Assembly (NCBI GenBank): GCA_905250075.1
Contig: CAJNOP010000382.1
Location: forward strand, 24,890-88,889
Direction: 5' to 3'
DNA: 64,000 bases
From: Rotaria sp. Silwood1
Taxonomy: Eukaryota > Rotifera > Eurotatoria > Philodinida > Philodinidae
Within the stretch, counting starts at the first letter, position 1; each line of letters begins with the position of its first letter. Under the pieces are notes generated by a model that had not been told where the DNA came from, did no database searches, and saw nothing but the letters and a program-made list of their open reading frames with translations. A program made the position numbers and the translations under genes. Positions 46,744-57,903 of the stretch are shown here, in pieces.

Positions 46744-47292
46744 TTATGCACCAATCCCAAATAACAATATAATTGTAACGGTACAAAACAATATAATAGC
46801 AACATAAGTACCAATTATTGATCCCAAAGCACTATAGAAAATTGTAAATAAACAAAATTGTGGCATAGTCTGATCTTTCCATTGAATTTTTTTATAATTT
46901 GAATATACACGAACTTGTAGAAGAACAAAAAATATTGTCGCACAAGTACCAACTATACATGTTATACAACCTAAATAATAAATCTATTTTGTAAAAAAAA
47001 ACAAGAAATCAAAATAAAATAATTTACCAAGAAGAATTTGTGAAATTCTATTACTTCCTTTCTTTTCTCCTGTTTTAAATCTTGCTGGTGTAATTGAATA
47101 AACAAAAGAAAAAGCAGCAACAAAAAAAATTGCTTGAAATACACCACCTATAGACATTAATAACATAATATCATGTTGAAGTGGACATAAGTCAATCCTG
47201 CTAATATAATAGAAACCAAACGATAATTGAATAAATGGTACAATTAATGTAATCAAAATCAGACAAATAATTAGAATTTTTCGAAGTGACAT
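46744..47292 (-). CDS. Small four-helix membrane protein
   Basis: Two exons, 47292-47028 and 46970-46744, with a 57-bp phase 1 intron, giving 163 residues. Four helices are visible: ILIICLILITLIVPFIQLSF, MLLMSIGGVFQAIFFVAAFS, ILLGCITCIVGTCATIFFVL and YSALGSIIGTYVAIILFCTV. The N-terminus is very short (MSLRK), the loops are short and basic (RFKTGEKKGSNR), and the protein ends a few residues after helix 4. No family signature was recognised. It lies 291 bp downstream of the STARD10-like gene on the same strand, so a shared transcript is possible, but the sequence before its ATG has only a weak acceptor (aagaaaatag). Confidence 0.75.
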
Positions 47293-47583
47293 TTTTTATT
47301 CTATTTTCTTATTGTCACTTCGATTGACAAAACTAAACCTGTTATTGATAAAATCTGTTACCATTTCTTTTCTTTTTCCTTCTATTATTATCGTTCTTAA
47401 TATTTACGAGTTTATTCATACGTTATTCTTTCAAAAAAAAGTAGACATTATGACATAGAAAAAATAGAAAAAGAAAAAGAAGAATCAGATATTCAATTAC
47501 AAATAAAGATAATCAAACTCCATAGAAAGATCTTCCATCACCTCAATATATAGTGAAAGACATAAATTACAAAAATATAATTT

Positions 47584-48713
47584 TTAATCATCTCGAGTAA
47601 ACTTATCAACGTCAACAGCATGTTCTTGAATAGTTTCTTCATCGTTATTGGCCGATGCTATTAATGCTTCTTTTGCATCAAATATTCCAATATCATTTTG
47701 ATTAAACTTTCCTATATTCATTTGTTCAGGATATAACCATGGTTTATATGATGGTTGATTTTTAGCTTTCCATTTATCATATTTAGCAGATGCTTTAGCT
47801 AATTTTTTTATTACCTATACAAAAAAAAGTTTTATTATTATTATTATTACTACGAAAAGAAAAACAAAATAAATTGTTACTTGAGGCACCATTGTCTTAG
47901 ATGCTTTATTTACTAACCACGCTGGTAAATTACCTAAAGGAAAAAAAATATATTTCTATACAAGTTAATTTTCATTCAAAAAACAGTTCATACCTCCAGG
48001 ATCACTTTGTGTCATATAATAAAATCTGCATGATGATGGTCCCGTTGGTATAATTAGATAACCAGTTACATAAGAAATTGCACGTACAAAATTTTTACGG
48101 GGTGGCTCACGCTAAAAATAAAAGCAAAATATTTTTTTTTTTTTTTGTTGTATGAAAGAAACAAAAATAGATGAAAAATATTTACTAAATGATTGACAGA
48201 ATGATTGATAATAATCTTGTCTCTATTGCGTCCATAATCTAACCAAGCACGTTGTGTAACTAAATCACGATATTTAAATGGTGGTGGACTTTTCACTAAA
48301 ACAAAACAAAAAAAAAACAACTAATCATAAGAATAATTTATTCATCTCAACTTGAATAATATCCAATATCACTATTATGTGAGACTGCGCATATTTCATA
48401 TCCTTCTATCATAGCTGTGTCCCATGTTGAACGATATTCACCATCATGTATCACATCATAAAGTAATTCAGCTGAAATATCATGAAAGTCTGATTGAATC
48501 TAAATAAATCTAATACATTATATATTTTTTTATTGATCTATTAAATTATGATCTTACACGAACGACATCAAATGTTGATTGAGAATTTTTCTTAGTTGCT
48601 ACACGACATGATGATTTCTCATAACATATTGTCCATCCTTGATCATTGATACATTCGTTTTTAAAATCAAGAAAATCTTTCTCTTCCAGTAAAGCGACTT
48701 CACCCACTTTCAT
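47584..48713 (-). CDS. START-domain lipid transfer protein, STARD10-like
   Basis: Six exons: 48713-48558, 48499-48352, 48295-48186, 48111-47994, 47933-47881 and 47814-47584, giving 271 residues. The START domain covers about residues 5-215, including CINDQGWTICYEKSSCRVAT, YRSTWDTAMIEGYEICAVS, IGYYSMKSPPPFKYRDLVTQ, REPPRKNFVRAISYVTGYLI and GGNLPAWLVNKASKTMVPQ, then KWKAKNQPSYKPWLYPEQ. The P-PPRK-x-VRA, TGYLI-x-x-TGP and LPxWLVNK phrases and the PWLxPEQ end match STARD10, a phosphatidylcholine/phosphatidylethanolamine transfer protein of the PCTP group, better than other START proteins. The C-terminal tail is acidic. Intron 2 uses the donor GTTGAG, accepted because the join restores GYYSMKSPPP. 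Confidence 0.88.
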
Positions 48714-51607
48714 GATTATGTTTTTTGCTTATGTATATCTAAACATGAGAGTGCAAAAATAACGATTCACGCTTGACGTACCTTTCTCATTAATCATTGG
48801 TCCTACTATCATACAAAATATCTAAATGACCAACAGAACAGATCAATGATTTATGGCTATACCAAGCTGTTATATTAAATAAAAAATCGATACATCGATG
48901 TTTTTCTTTTCAAATAATCATAAGCAAAATTGATAAAATCAATACGTCATATCTTTTTTGTTTGTTTATCTATTTTTATTATAATTTTAAACATATCTAA
49001 ACGTTAATTAGAGACATCTTTTGATTATGAAGGTAATTCATGTGCTAGTTTTGTTTCTACTATTTTTTTTAATGTTCTTCACAGTTGAACATAATTATCA
49101 TGTTTATCATTAATGTTCCGTAATTTTGAGTAGCTAATAAATAATATACGGTTTATTATTTATTAAATACATACGTATAGTTTTGTATTGTGAAAAAATC
49201 CTTATTACTACATGATGAATGAGAATAAACAAAATGCTGTCAACTGATGATATTATAAGTTGTATTGAATGTAGATGAATTACTTGCTTTTAATTTTGAA
49301 TGAAAACAAAGTTTGCTATGTTGTATTTAGTGTGGGAATCGATTCCTTCCAGAGTTCGTAATTATTGTGCTGTAACACAGATTCATCATAGAAAATGAAA
49401 AGCAGGCACTTGTTGGGATCTGTCAAAATTGCTCACTTCATGGCAATGTTGATTATTCAGAAGGTTTCATTTTCATTTTTTGCAATTTATACATATTCAA
49501 TTACAATGACTTGTCAGTTGGATATGGTATCACTTTTCTTCTTTATAGCAATTAATAAATTAAACCTTTTTTTAGTCGGATGTCAATCAATACGTATTGA
49601 TATGATTTGATGCTAACAAGCTATTCACAAAAGAACAAAGATAAGATGTTAAAGTATGTATTGTTGCTGTTATTTAATAATGGTTTTTTTTTCTTTTGAA
49701 TATATATGGCTACTTCCATTGAATTTTTCCATGTGTTTCATAAATCTTTATCATAAGACAATACACATAACATGATTTTTTTTCTTGCTCTGCGCATGAG
49801 CGATAGAAAATATGTTATTCACATTATAGAGATTGTTATTATTCATTGTATCAGAAATAAGCGACCGCTATTTACAATAAGAAGGTGTTCATATAGGGAG
49901 ATTTTACTGCAAAAGAGCATCGTTTTTTATCAATGGATAACATGGTTGCAAATAGTCTCACTATCAAATAAAAAGTACCTGAACTTTAATTTTTGGTCTC
50001 ACGATTTGATCCAAAATACAGTATGTTGAGCTATAATGGTTAGAATAAATGAGAACGTGATTAGGCTTCATATGGAGAAGCTAGAGAGCCAACTGATTTT
50101 GTCTTCAGAGGAGAATATTCCAATATGGAAAACAAATTTCATGACCATAGATCCCTTACTTGACAGTTCAGCATTGCTTCTTTCATTATTGAAAATTTTA
50201 TATCAAACAATTTTAGTTTGCCTGATTTATGAAATATTCTTTGAGTAATCTTTACAAGAGGGTTGGTGGGAATCGTCGAAAAGTGATCCATATCTCCGGC
50301 TAGTTTTACTTAAAAATTTCACGATCACAGTCATCAATAAGAAAGGTATCCATGTTGACATCGTCTTAGGCAATGGAGGCTTTCCTGCGCATCAGGACTA
50401 CAATGGATTGAGCAATAAATCAGAAGTGTTACAAAAGCGTTTTTCGAGGCTTATGGAAAGAGCCGGTGTTTTCATCGTAAATTGTTCGTATCAAAGCTCT
50501 TCAACTTTGGATTAATGCTTGAGATCAGGATTTATCGAGTTTTCTGCATCATCCCTAGAATATAACAGGAAGATTGTGTGAAGTTTGTTGCACTGTTGAA
50601 ACTGATCATTCGAGCTTCTTTTTTTAAGTTACACTTAAACTTGATCTACGATTTAATTATAAAATAAGAAATTTATATTATACAAATACAAATCATGTCA
50701 AGTGAAAAATCTCTAATAGATTCATACTCTTTTTCTCAGGATAAGCGAATATCAATGAAAGGACCTGTCTTATTTATTTCTGAACTTCGGTCAGGAATGT
50801 TTTCTATCTTTTGCTGAGGTTTCATTATTTGTTTGCCTTCTTGCTATTCGCTGATTATTTGCCCGTTTTTACACTTCACATTGTTATTATTATGCTAACC
50901 ATTGATTTCACTGGCAAATAAGCCTGTTGTATATACATATCCATGATATCCACAGTAGGTATCAAAGCTTTTTATATCGATCATATGACAACTATGGTAA
51001 ATCAACATATCACTACAAAAGACGAAAAAGCGAACATTCTGTAATTCACCGCATTTCAATAGTATATCGAAGCTATCTTTTAAAACTTCTTAGCTATTTC
51101 AAGTTTACTATCGAAGTATTCCATGCGCATATTAGTTCGAGTTCATTTTGTATAAGTCTGTTACGTTAAAAAATCCTAATACTTACTCGCACTTCGAGGT
51201 TTGAGAACCAGTTTAAAGTACGATCAAGTATTTGGACTTCATCGTCAGACGCACCTATATGAAATGTACTCAAACTAATATATGCGTATGACATACTGTG
51301 ATAATCGACTTGAAGCAACTGAGAAGTTTCCGAGAGTAGCTTTCGCATACTTTTGGAGTACAATTAAATATGAAGTTTTTATCTTTCCCCTTTGATTACT
51401 ACGAATCATCTGTGGCATCTTGAGTATTAATTTTTATCTATGTAAACTTCAGAAAGAGCATTATTTAGAACATTCACAAGCGTATTTTAGTGATTCTAAT
51501 TTTAATGAAAGTTTTGGAATATTCTAGAACAGTTTGAGTCTTGTCGTTAGTGCTGCTCAGCACGTTTTTTCGTTGCTAAGAAACTTTGAGAGAAGAGCCT
51601 GCCGCCT
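48714..51607. other. Gene-poor DNA with possible transposase relic
   Basis: No intact gene is seen over 2.9 kb. Several plus-strand open stretches (49395-49610, 49772-50248, 50927-51169) have some protein-like character but no continuous frame. One is described separately as a possible transposase relic. Confidence 0.4.
49772..50248 (+). pseudogene. Possible transposase relic (Merlin/IS1595-like)
   Basis: Two adjacent open stretches in different frames. The phrase RNKRPLFTIRRCSYREILLQ followed by SIVFYQWITWLQIVSL resembles the Cys-x-Cys-R...SIRxGSFF...KW...IYLW region at the start of IS1595/Merlin-type transposases, where a basic zinc-binding segment precedes a helical block. The resemblance is by eye only; the catalytic residues are not seen and the frame is broken. 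It may be an old DNA transposon or chance. Confidence 0.2.
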
Positions 51608-51665
51608 GTAAGTGTATGGGTGTGAATGTTGATGGCTTGTTCAAAACCTGCACCCATCCTTACAT
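51608..51665. repeat. Short GT-rich/CA-rich imperfect hairpin
   Basis: Left arm gtaagtgtatgggtgtgaatg, right arm cctgcacccatccttaca; about 16 bases pair. A second, larger GT/CA-rich inverted stretch follows at 51776-51890 (gtaggagtgggtttaggtag against cccacattccatactcacg and later CA-rich words). Confidence 0.55.
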
Positions 51666-52450
51666 CTGACGATGGCAAGCAGGAAAAAAGTTCAACTACT
51701 AAAAATATTAAATTTTCTATTTATTTTGCGTGGGCTGCCTTTATAATGAACATTTTTTTCGTGGGCTGTTTGAATAAGGATGTAGGAGTGGGTTTAGGTA
51801 GGGTGAATAACTAAATCGGTCCCCACATTCCATACTCACGCACACACCTGGACAACTACATTCACATTCACATCCCGCCCCTTTACGATGATCTGTATAA
51901 GAATTGATTCATCCTACATGAATGTAAGCTATTTAAAATGTTTCGAAGCTGACTTATCAATTTCGGTGTTACTATTTCGGTCGAAATATAATTTTTTAAT
52001 CAATTCACACCACACGAAGTTACCTATTTATTTACGAGTCACTTCGTGAATATTCAAAAAAAACTTAAATATGACAATAGCTTGCAAGATGTTACGAATT
52101 ATATCAGATATAGAACCGGTAACCGGTCGGTGCTGTTCGGTCTGATCGGTCGAAAGCGGCTTATACCTGTCAAAATTTTCACTTTCCTGCTCTATGATGG
52201 TATTCACATGAAAAAACAACTGGCACTAAGGCTAGTCTTACTGATCACACAGGAATTGATTTAACAAACAGTTTCTAGAATGTCCCTCAATAAGACTGTT
52301 GTTATCAACGGTCGAACGTTTTGCCAGTATGCGTGAAACTACGAAGGTAGTCCACAAGAGAGTTCACTATAAAATAAGGCTTCATTTTAAGCCTCAGACT
52401 ATTGTCTGTAGATCGATATTTTGTCAGTAGGTCAGTTTCATCTCTGAATT
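51666..52450. other. Intergenic, no gene seen
   Basis: Contains the second GT/CA-rich stretch (51776-51890) and short frames without recognisable products. The words gatcggtcgaaagcggc near 52142 and gaccgatcgaaagcggtt near 24789 are similar, but the context does not extend. Confidence 0.4.
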
Positions 52451-53541
52451 ATATATTAACTAGCGAGAGCCCGTGCATACTGCACGGATGGTTTTTTCCT
52501 GTGAAGTTTCACTTCTGTCCTTTAGCCTTGATTGAAAAATAGACAAAAACCCAGTTCGCATTATATATATATATATAGAGATCGTACAGCCTGATACCCT
52601 TGTAGACTCATACTCTTGTTGTAGTACTTCTTTTAGCCTTATTCCGTTATTTCCTTATCCCTTATATCCTTTCCAGCTTTATCCATTTATACCATATACC
52701 CTTATCCCCTTATACTCTTTTAGTTTTATCCCTTATGCCCATGTAGCCTTAGCCTCTTATGCCGTTTACTCTTATATCCTTATCTCCTTATTCCCTACTC
52801 CCTTATAGCCTTGTAGCCCTTGTAGACCTATGGGTATCACAATACAATAGCCCTTGAGGACCTATGGGTACCACAATACAATAGCCCTTGAGAACCTGTG
52901 GCTTCCTCAATATAATAGTCCTTGAGGACGTATGGGTATCCTCATAGGATAGCCCTTGAGCACCTATGGGTACTCGCATAGGATAGCCCTTGAGGACCCA
53001 TGGGTACCCCATCGCATAGTCCCGGAGGACCCAGAGGTACTTCCATATAATAGCTCCGGGGGACCCAGAGGTACCTGCATATAATAGCCCTTGAGGGCCC
53101 AGGGGTACTTCCATATAATAGCTCTTGAAGACTTATGGGTATCTCCATATATTAGCCCTAGAGGGCCCAGGGGTACCTCCATGTAATAGCCCTTGAGGAC
53201 CTATGGGTATCTCCATATAATAGCCCTTGAGAGCCCAGGGGTACCTCCATGTAATAGCCCTTGAGGACCTATGGGTATCTCCATATAATAGCCCTTGAGG
53301 GCCCAGGGATACCTCCATGTAATAGCCCTTGAGGACCTATGGGTATCTCCATATAATAGCTCTAGAGGACCTGTGAGTACTTCCATATAATAGCCCTTGA
53401 GGACCCATGAGTGCCCTCATATATAACAGCCCTTACAACCTTCCCCTTATAGCCTTATCTGACCTTTGACCTTTGACCTTTGACCCGGCACAGACAGACA
53501 GACAAACACACAGACAGACATTGAACATTATATATATAGAT
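52451..53541. mobile_element. Repeat element with conserved ends and internal minisatellite
   Basis: The left end reads actagcgagagcccgtgcat followed by actgcacgg. The right end has gacctttgacctttgaccc, a cagacagacaga-rich stretch (53491-53520) and acattatatatatagatt. Between them are an irregular ccttat-rich region (about 52595-52815) and an 18-copy minisatellite (52825-53436). Left ends of the form actagc...cccgtgc and right ends of cagacagaca...atatatagatt are familiar from dispersed non-autonomous repeats in many invertebrates. The class is not certain, so only a generic mobile-element call is made. No enzyme is encoded. Confidence 0.55.
52825..53436. repeat. 34-bp minisatellite, about 18 copies
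   Basis: The unit has the form gacctatgggtatctccata followed by taatagcccttgag. Copies alternate between gacctatgggtatc and ggcccaggggtacc variants, giving a higher-order 68-bp pattern from about 53100 to 53360. Copies near the left edge are more diverged. All three minus-strand frames are open through large parts of the array, because 34 is not a multiple of three and the unit lacks stops on that strand; the resulting repeat peptides are not taken as a gene. Confidence 0.9.
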
Positions 53542-54150
53542 TAGTATTTGTGTTCCAATCATAAAAAAAAGTATGTTGCTCTTCAAAACCATTTTTGGAT
53601 TGAGAAAGCCTATAGAATACGAAGCCATCGGCTAAGTTTTCTTGTTTTTTGAGAGAAACTTTGTAAGCTAAAAGTCATAGTGGCCAATAGGACTTCTCAA
53701 AATTGTTTTTTAATAATCCGTACATTATTTATTCAGATGGAATAGGCTTTCGCAGACATGTATTAACTCTGTTTTGATTGTTATGATATCTTTTAAATGA
53801 ATGTGTAGAAAAGTTGCTTGTACGTTAAACTTCTTTTTTTCTAGCTGTCTAGGTATGAGAAGAGTTACAATTTTCTTCCGCAGCCTGATCAGAAATCTTC
53901 AATCACGTGTTGTGGTGAAAGCAGTGTAGTTATGAAGAAAGTTTACCGTGTTCGTGTGGCTTTTGTAATCTTTATGTACGCCCTACACACGTTCATTGTC
54001 CTAGAAGTTCAGTCTAGTTCGTTTTACATGTATCCTCCAGGGTCATAGAGGGTGTTTTTAGTCGTCCGCGTGAGCCTATAAAGCCAAAAAGTTCAGAAGA
54101 GTGTGCAGCAGTCGGAACGAGTTTATTCAAGAGACAAGCAAGAAACACAT
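53542..54150. other. Intergenic, no gene seen
   Basis: The 3' flank of the ART-TPR gene. No coding region, repeat or RNA gene is recognised. Confidence 0.5.
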
Positions 54151-57100
54151 TTACATCTTCTTTTTTACATTCTGCAAGCGCTCTCTATACAAGCGGATGT
54201 CCGAACTATTTGCGGGTAACGAAACTTGTGCAATTTTAATCGCATGTTCGTAACATTGACTTGCTTTCGTGTATTCTCCCATAGATTCATACACAAGACC
54301 GATATCATGTTTTGAAACAGCCAAATGAGGATGATTTGGAGAAAGAACGTTTTCTCTTAGTTTGAGTGCTTTTTCGTGAAACTCAAGAGCCTTTGAGAAA
54401 TCACCCATATTGTTATACACCGGACCAATATTACCATAGGAAGCAGCCAAATCTGTATGATTGGGAGATAGAGCCTTTTCGCTTATATTAATTGCTTTTC
54501 TGTAAAACTCAATTGCCTTTGAGTAGTCGCCCATGTTTTTGTATACTGTACCAATGTTGTTATAGCAAGTAGCCAAATTGGGATGATTCGAAGGCAGAAC
54601 TATTTCGTAGATTCTATGTGCTTTGTGGTAACAGTCAAGTGCTTTCGAATAGTCATTCATGTTGCTATATGCTATGCCGATGTCGCTGTATGAGGTAGCC
54701 AAATCGGAATGATTCGGAGGCAGAGCTTTTTCGTAGATTTTATGCGCTTTCTCGTGAAATTCAACTGCTTTAGAGTAGTCACCTCTGCTGTTATGCACTT
54801 GACCGATGTTGCCATAGGAAATAGCCAAATCAGGATGATTTGGAGGCAGAGCTTTTTCTCTTATTTCGAGTGCTTTTTCGTAAAACTCAAATGCTTTTGA
54901 GTAGTCTCCTATGTTGTAATACACTTGTCCGATGTTATCATGGGAAGTAGCCAAATGGAGATGATTTGGAGGCAGCACTTTCTCGAAGATTTGATATGCT
55001 TCCTTGTGAAATTCGAATGCTTTTGAGTAGTCACCAATGTCGTTATATACTTGACCAATTGCACCGAAGCAAATAGCCAAATCTGTATGATTGGGAAATA
55101 CAGCCTCTCTTCTTATTTTGAGCGCTTTTTTGTAACATTCAAGTGCTTTCGAGTAGTTACCCAAGGTTTTGTACATGCTACCGATGTTATTGTAGGAAGT
55201 AGCTAAATGGGGATGATTGGAAGACAGAGCTGCTTCGTAAATCTGATGTGCTTTCTCGTAAAATTCGAGTGCTTTTGAATAGTCCCCCATGTTCTTATAT
55301 GCTAGACCAAAGTCACTATAGGAAGTAGCCAAATCAGGATGATTCGGAGGCAGAGCTTTTTCGTAGATTTTATGGGCTTTATCGTGAAACTCAAGAGCTT
55401 TTGAGAAGTCACCCATGGTATTATATACTTGACCGATGTTGCCATAGGAAATAGCCAAATCAGGATGATTTGGAGGCAGAGCTTTTTCTCTTATTTTGAG
55501 TGCTTTTTCGTAAAACTCAAATGCTTTTGAATAGTCTCCCATGTTATTGTACACTTGACCGATATTGTTATAAGAGGTAGCGAATGACGGATGATTAGGA
55601 GGAAGAGCTTTTTCTCTAATTTTAAGTGCTTTATCATAATATTCAAGTGCTTTGGTGTAGTCACCTATGTTCTTATACACTTGACCAATGTTGTTGTATG
55701 AGGAAGTCAGATCCGGATGATTAGGTGGTAAAGCTTTTTTCATGATTTCCAGACCTTTTTCATAAAACTCTAATGCTTTTGAGTAGTCACCTATGTCTCC
55801 ATATACAGAACCAATATTGTTGTAGGCAGTAGCCAAATCAGGATGATTTGGAGGCAGAGCTTTTTCCGTAATTTTGAGACCTTTTTCGTAAAACTCTAGT
55901 GCTTTCGAGTAGTTACCCATGCTGTTATACACTTGGCCGATATTGTTGCACGAGATACCCAGATTGGGATGATTTGTTGGCAGAGCTTTTTCTTTAATTT
56001 TAAGTGCTTTTTCGTAAAATTCAAGTGCTTTTGAGTAGTCACCCATGTTGTTATATACTAGACCAATATTACTGTAGGAAGTAGACAAATCTGGGTGATT
56101 CGAAGGCAAAGATTTTTCTTTAATTTTATGTGCTTTTTCGTAAAATACAAGTGCTTTGGAGTAATCACCCATGTCGTTATACACTAGACCAATGTTGTTG
56201 TAAGAAGTAGCCAAATCTGGATGATTCGGGGGCAAAGCTTTTTCTTTAATTTGTTGTGCTTTTTCGTAAAATTCGAGTGCTTTCGAGTATTCACCCATGT
56301 TATTATACAGCAAACCAATGTTGTTATAGGAAAGAGCCAAATCGGGATGATTCGGTGGCAGAGCTTTTTCTTTTATTTTATTTGTCCGTTTGTAAAATTC
56401 CAACGCTTTCGAGTAGTCACCCATGTCGTTATACACAAGACCGATATTGTTGTAGATATTGGCCAACGATAGGTGATCTTCTGGAAGCGTTTTTCGGTAG
56501 ATTTCGAGAGATTTTTGGAAAAATGAAGCTGCTTGTTCGTATTGTCCTTGGTCCTGTTTCACCAATCCAAGTGTATTATTGATACAGGCTCTATCAATGT
56601 CGTTTGACGTCTGTTCTAGTAATGCAGTATACAATTCTTCAGCCTTGTCGAATTGCCCTATTTTGAGCAACAATGTACCCAGTCTATACCATCCAGTGCC
56701 CTGGACTTCTTCTCGTATACGGTTGGTTAATTGACGAAGTTGTTGGTCATCATCGGACGTAAGTTTAAGATCGACTTGATAAAGTGGACGATTGTTGTCA
56801 ATTTTTCGAATGTCACCAATTCGGAAAACTGTGTGCATGGAGAATAGAATTTCTTCTTCGTGCGCAAAATCACTCAGCTCCCCGATGGAACCGAAGGGCG
56901 TCGATGAGACTGTGGGATCAATGTTCATTTGGAAAAGAATACCAACCCTGTCGATGGCTCCTAATGAAGTTCTGGCGAATTCAAGGGAGGTATTATGATT
57001 TTTACTTGTAGATAAAAAGTTATTGAATGATAAAAGTCCACCTTTGTTTTCCGTAAGTTTTTCGAAGTCTTCTGTCAATAATCCTTGACCTCGATAAACT

Positions 57101-57903
57101 GGAAAGGCCTTCCCATTATAGAGACTGATCTGTTGCTTGTGTAAATATTCGATTTGACGATGGACATCACACAAAAAAAATCCCATTCGAATGATAATGT
57201 CACCGTCGAGTGTTCGTAATGCTCGATTGAGCATTTTGTATGTGAAACATTGACGTGTGTACCACCAGACAGCCTTTGATGGATGATAAGTGCGTTGAAA
57301 TTCATCAATGATTTTGATTTCTTGGATATTACCTTTGTATTGCTCTTGGCAAAATTTGACCAAGTCGTTGATGACCTCTTGACCATGCTCCATTTCAAGA
57401 AGTATTTCCTTGAATATTTGTGAATACATGAAGATGGGTTCTAACTGATTGATATTTTCTCTAGAATCACCTTCATGTATGCCGACAATACTAACTGAGA
57501 TATTCTCTTGATTACATTGTTTGACAGCCATTTCCAAGGCATGACATATTGGTTTGATAGATGTGTGAACACCTTTAATTTTTGTCCAATTTTTCGTCCA
57601 TACTTCATGGTGATTTTTGTTGCCACAAAATATGTAGATTGTATCTACGTTTGACATGCCATGAATGTCTGGCACAAGACGTTCTCCTAACGCACCGGAG
57701 GAAATGACGAATGATATCTCCTGATGATTTTCATTGAGCTGTTGAACACATTGTTCGACCGTGGTGCATGGATTGACTTGATTGACGACACCGCGCAATT
57801 GCGCGAGTGTATGTTGGCAATCTTCGTTTACCATGTCGATATTGCTATCGACCCAGATTACCAAGTAATTTTCAGCCATTCGTTGTTTTCGATGTCGACT
57901 CAT
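54151..57903 (-). CDS. ADP-ribosyltransferase fused to a long KLC-type TPR array
   Basis: Single exon, 1,250 residues from ATG 57903. Residues 12-140 form an alpha/beta N-terminal domain (LVIWVDSNIDMVNEDCQHTL, ISFVISSGALGERLV, VDTIYIFCGNKNHHEVWTKN) of the kind seen before such domains in rotifer proteins. About 215-385 is an R-S-E type mono-ADP-ribosyltransferase: Arg271 in VYRGQG, Ser298 in FNNFLSTS, and Glu349-x-Glu351 in AHEEEILF. From about 405 to the end run some 19 TPR units of 42 residues (GDYSKALEFYEKALKIREKA then LPPNHPDLATSYNNIGQVY), kinesin-light-chain style. The enzyme would move ADP-ribose from NAD to a protein (probably arginine, from ExE); the TPRs would bind the target. No signal peptide is seen, so it is cytosolic. 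The 126-bp DNA repeats suggest expansion by unequal exchange. Confidence 0.9.
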   Translation of the reverse strand: MSRHRKQRMAENYLVIWVDSNIDMVNEDCQHTLAQLRGVVNQVNPCTTVEQCVQQLNENHQEISFVISSGALGERLVPDIHGMSNVDTIYIFCGNKNHHEVWTKNWTKIKGVHTSIKPICHALEMAVKQCNQENISVSIVGIHEGDSRENINQLEPIFMYSQIFKEILLEMEHGQEVINDLVKFCQEQYKGNIQEIKIIDEFQRTYHPSKAVWWYTRQCFTYKMLNRALRTLDGDIIIRMGFFLCDVHRQIEYLHKQQISLYNGKAFPVYRGQGLLTEDFEKLTENKGGLLSFNNFLSTSKNHNTSLEFARTSLGAIDRVGILFQMNIDPTVSSTPFGSIGELSDFAHEEEILFSMHTVFRIGDIRKIDNNRPLYQVDLKLTSDDDQQLRQLTNRIREEVQGTGWYRLGTLLLKIGQFDKAEELYTALLEQTSNDIDRACINNTLGLVKQDQGQYEQAASFFQKSLEIYRKTLPEDHLSLANIYNNIGLVYNDMGDYSKALEFYKRTNKIKEKALPPNHPDLALSYNNIGLLYNNMGEYSKALEFYEKAQQIKEKALPPNHPDLATSYNNIGLVYNDMGDYSKALVFYEKAHKIKEKSLPSNHPDLSTSYSNIGLVYNNMGDYSKALEFYEKALKIKEKALPTNHPNLGISCNNIGQVYNSMGNYSKALEFYEKGLKITEKALPPNHPDLATAYNNIGSVYGDIGDYSKALEFYEKGLEIMKKALPPNHPDLTSSYNNIGQVYKNIGDYTKALEYYDKALKIREKALPPNHPSFATSYNNIGQVYNNMGDYSKAFEFYEKALKIREKALPPNHPDLAISYGNIGQVYNTMGDFSKALEFHDKAHKIYEKALPPNHPDLATSYSDFGLAYKNMGDYSKALEFYEKAHQIYEAALSSNHPHLATSYNNIGSMYKTLGNYSKALECYKKALKIRREAVFPNHTDLAICFGAIGQVYNDIGDYSKAFEFHKEAYQIFEKVLPPNHLHLATSHDNIGQVYYNIGDYSKAFEFYEKALEIREKALPPNHPDLAISYGNIGQVHNSRGDYSKAVEFHEKAHKIYEKALPPNHSDLATSYSDIGIAYSNMNDYSKALDCYHKAHRIYEIVLPSNHPNLATCYNNIGTVYKNMGDYSKAIEFYRKAINISEKALSPNHTDLAASYGNIGPVYNNMGDFSKALEFHEKALKLRENVLSPNHPHLAVSKHDIGLVYESMGEYTKASQCYEHAIKIAQVSLPANSSDIRLYRERLQNVKKKM

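Noticed and set aside
24781..52160. Shared words gaccgatcgaaagcggtt (near 24789) and gatcggtcgaaagcggc (near 52142) as a dispersed repeat
   Set aside because: Similarity does not extend beyond about 17 bases, so it could be chance.
52803..53386. Several open frames with repeated Gly/Pro/Tyr-rich peptides on the minus strand
   Set aside because: They are translations of the 34-bp minisatellite in its three phases; no start, splice or domain supports a gene.
52825..53436. Possible CRISPR array
   Set aside because: Units are contiguous 34-bp tandem copies with no unique spacers, and the genome is eukaryotic.
54709..56582. Open frames on the plus strand within the ART-TPR gene
   Set aside because: They are antisense to the regular 126-bp TPR repeats, which keep the opposite strand open by codon bias.
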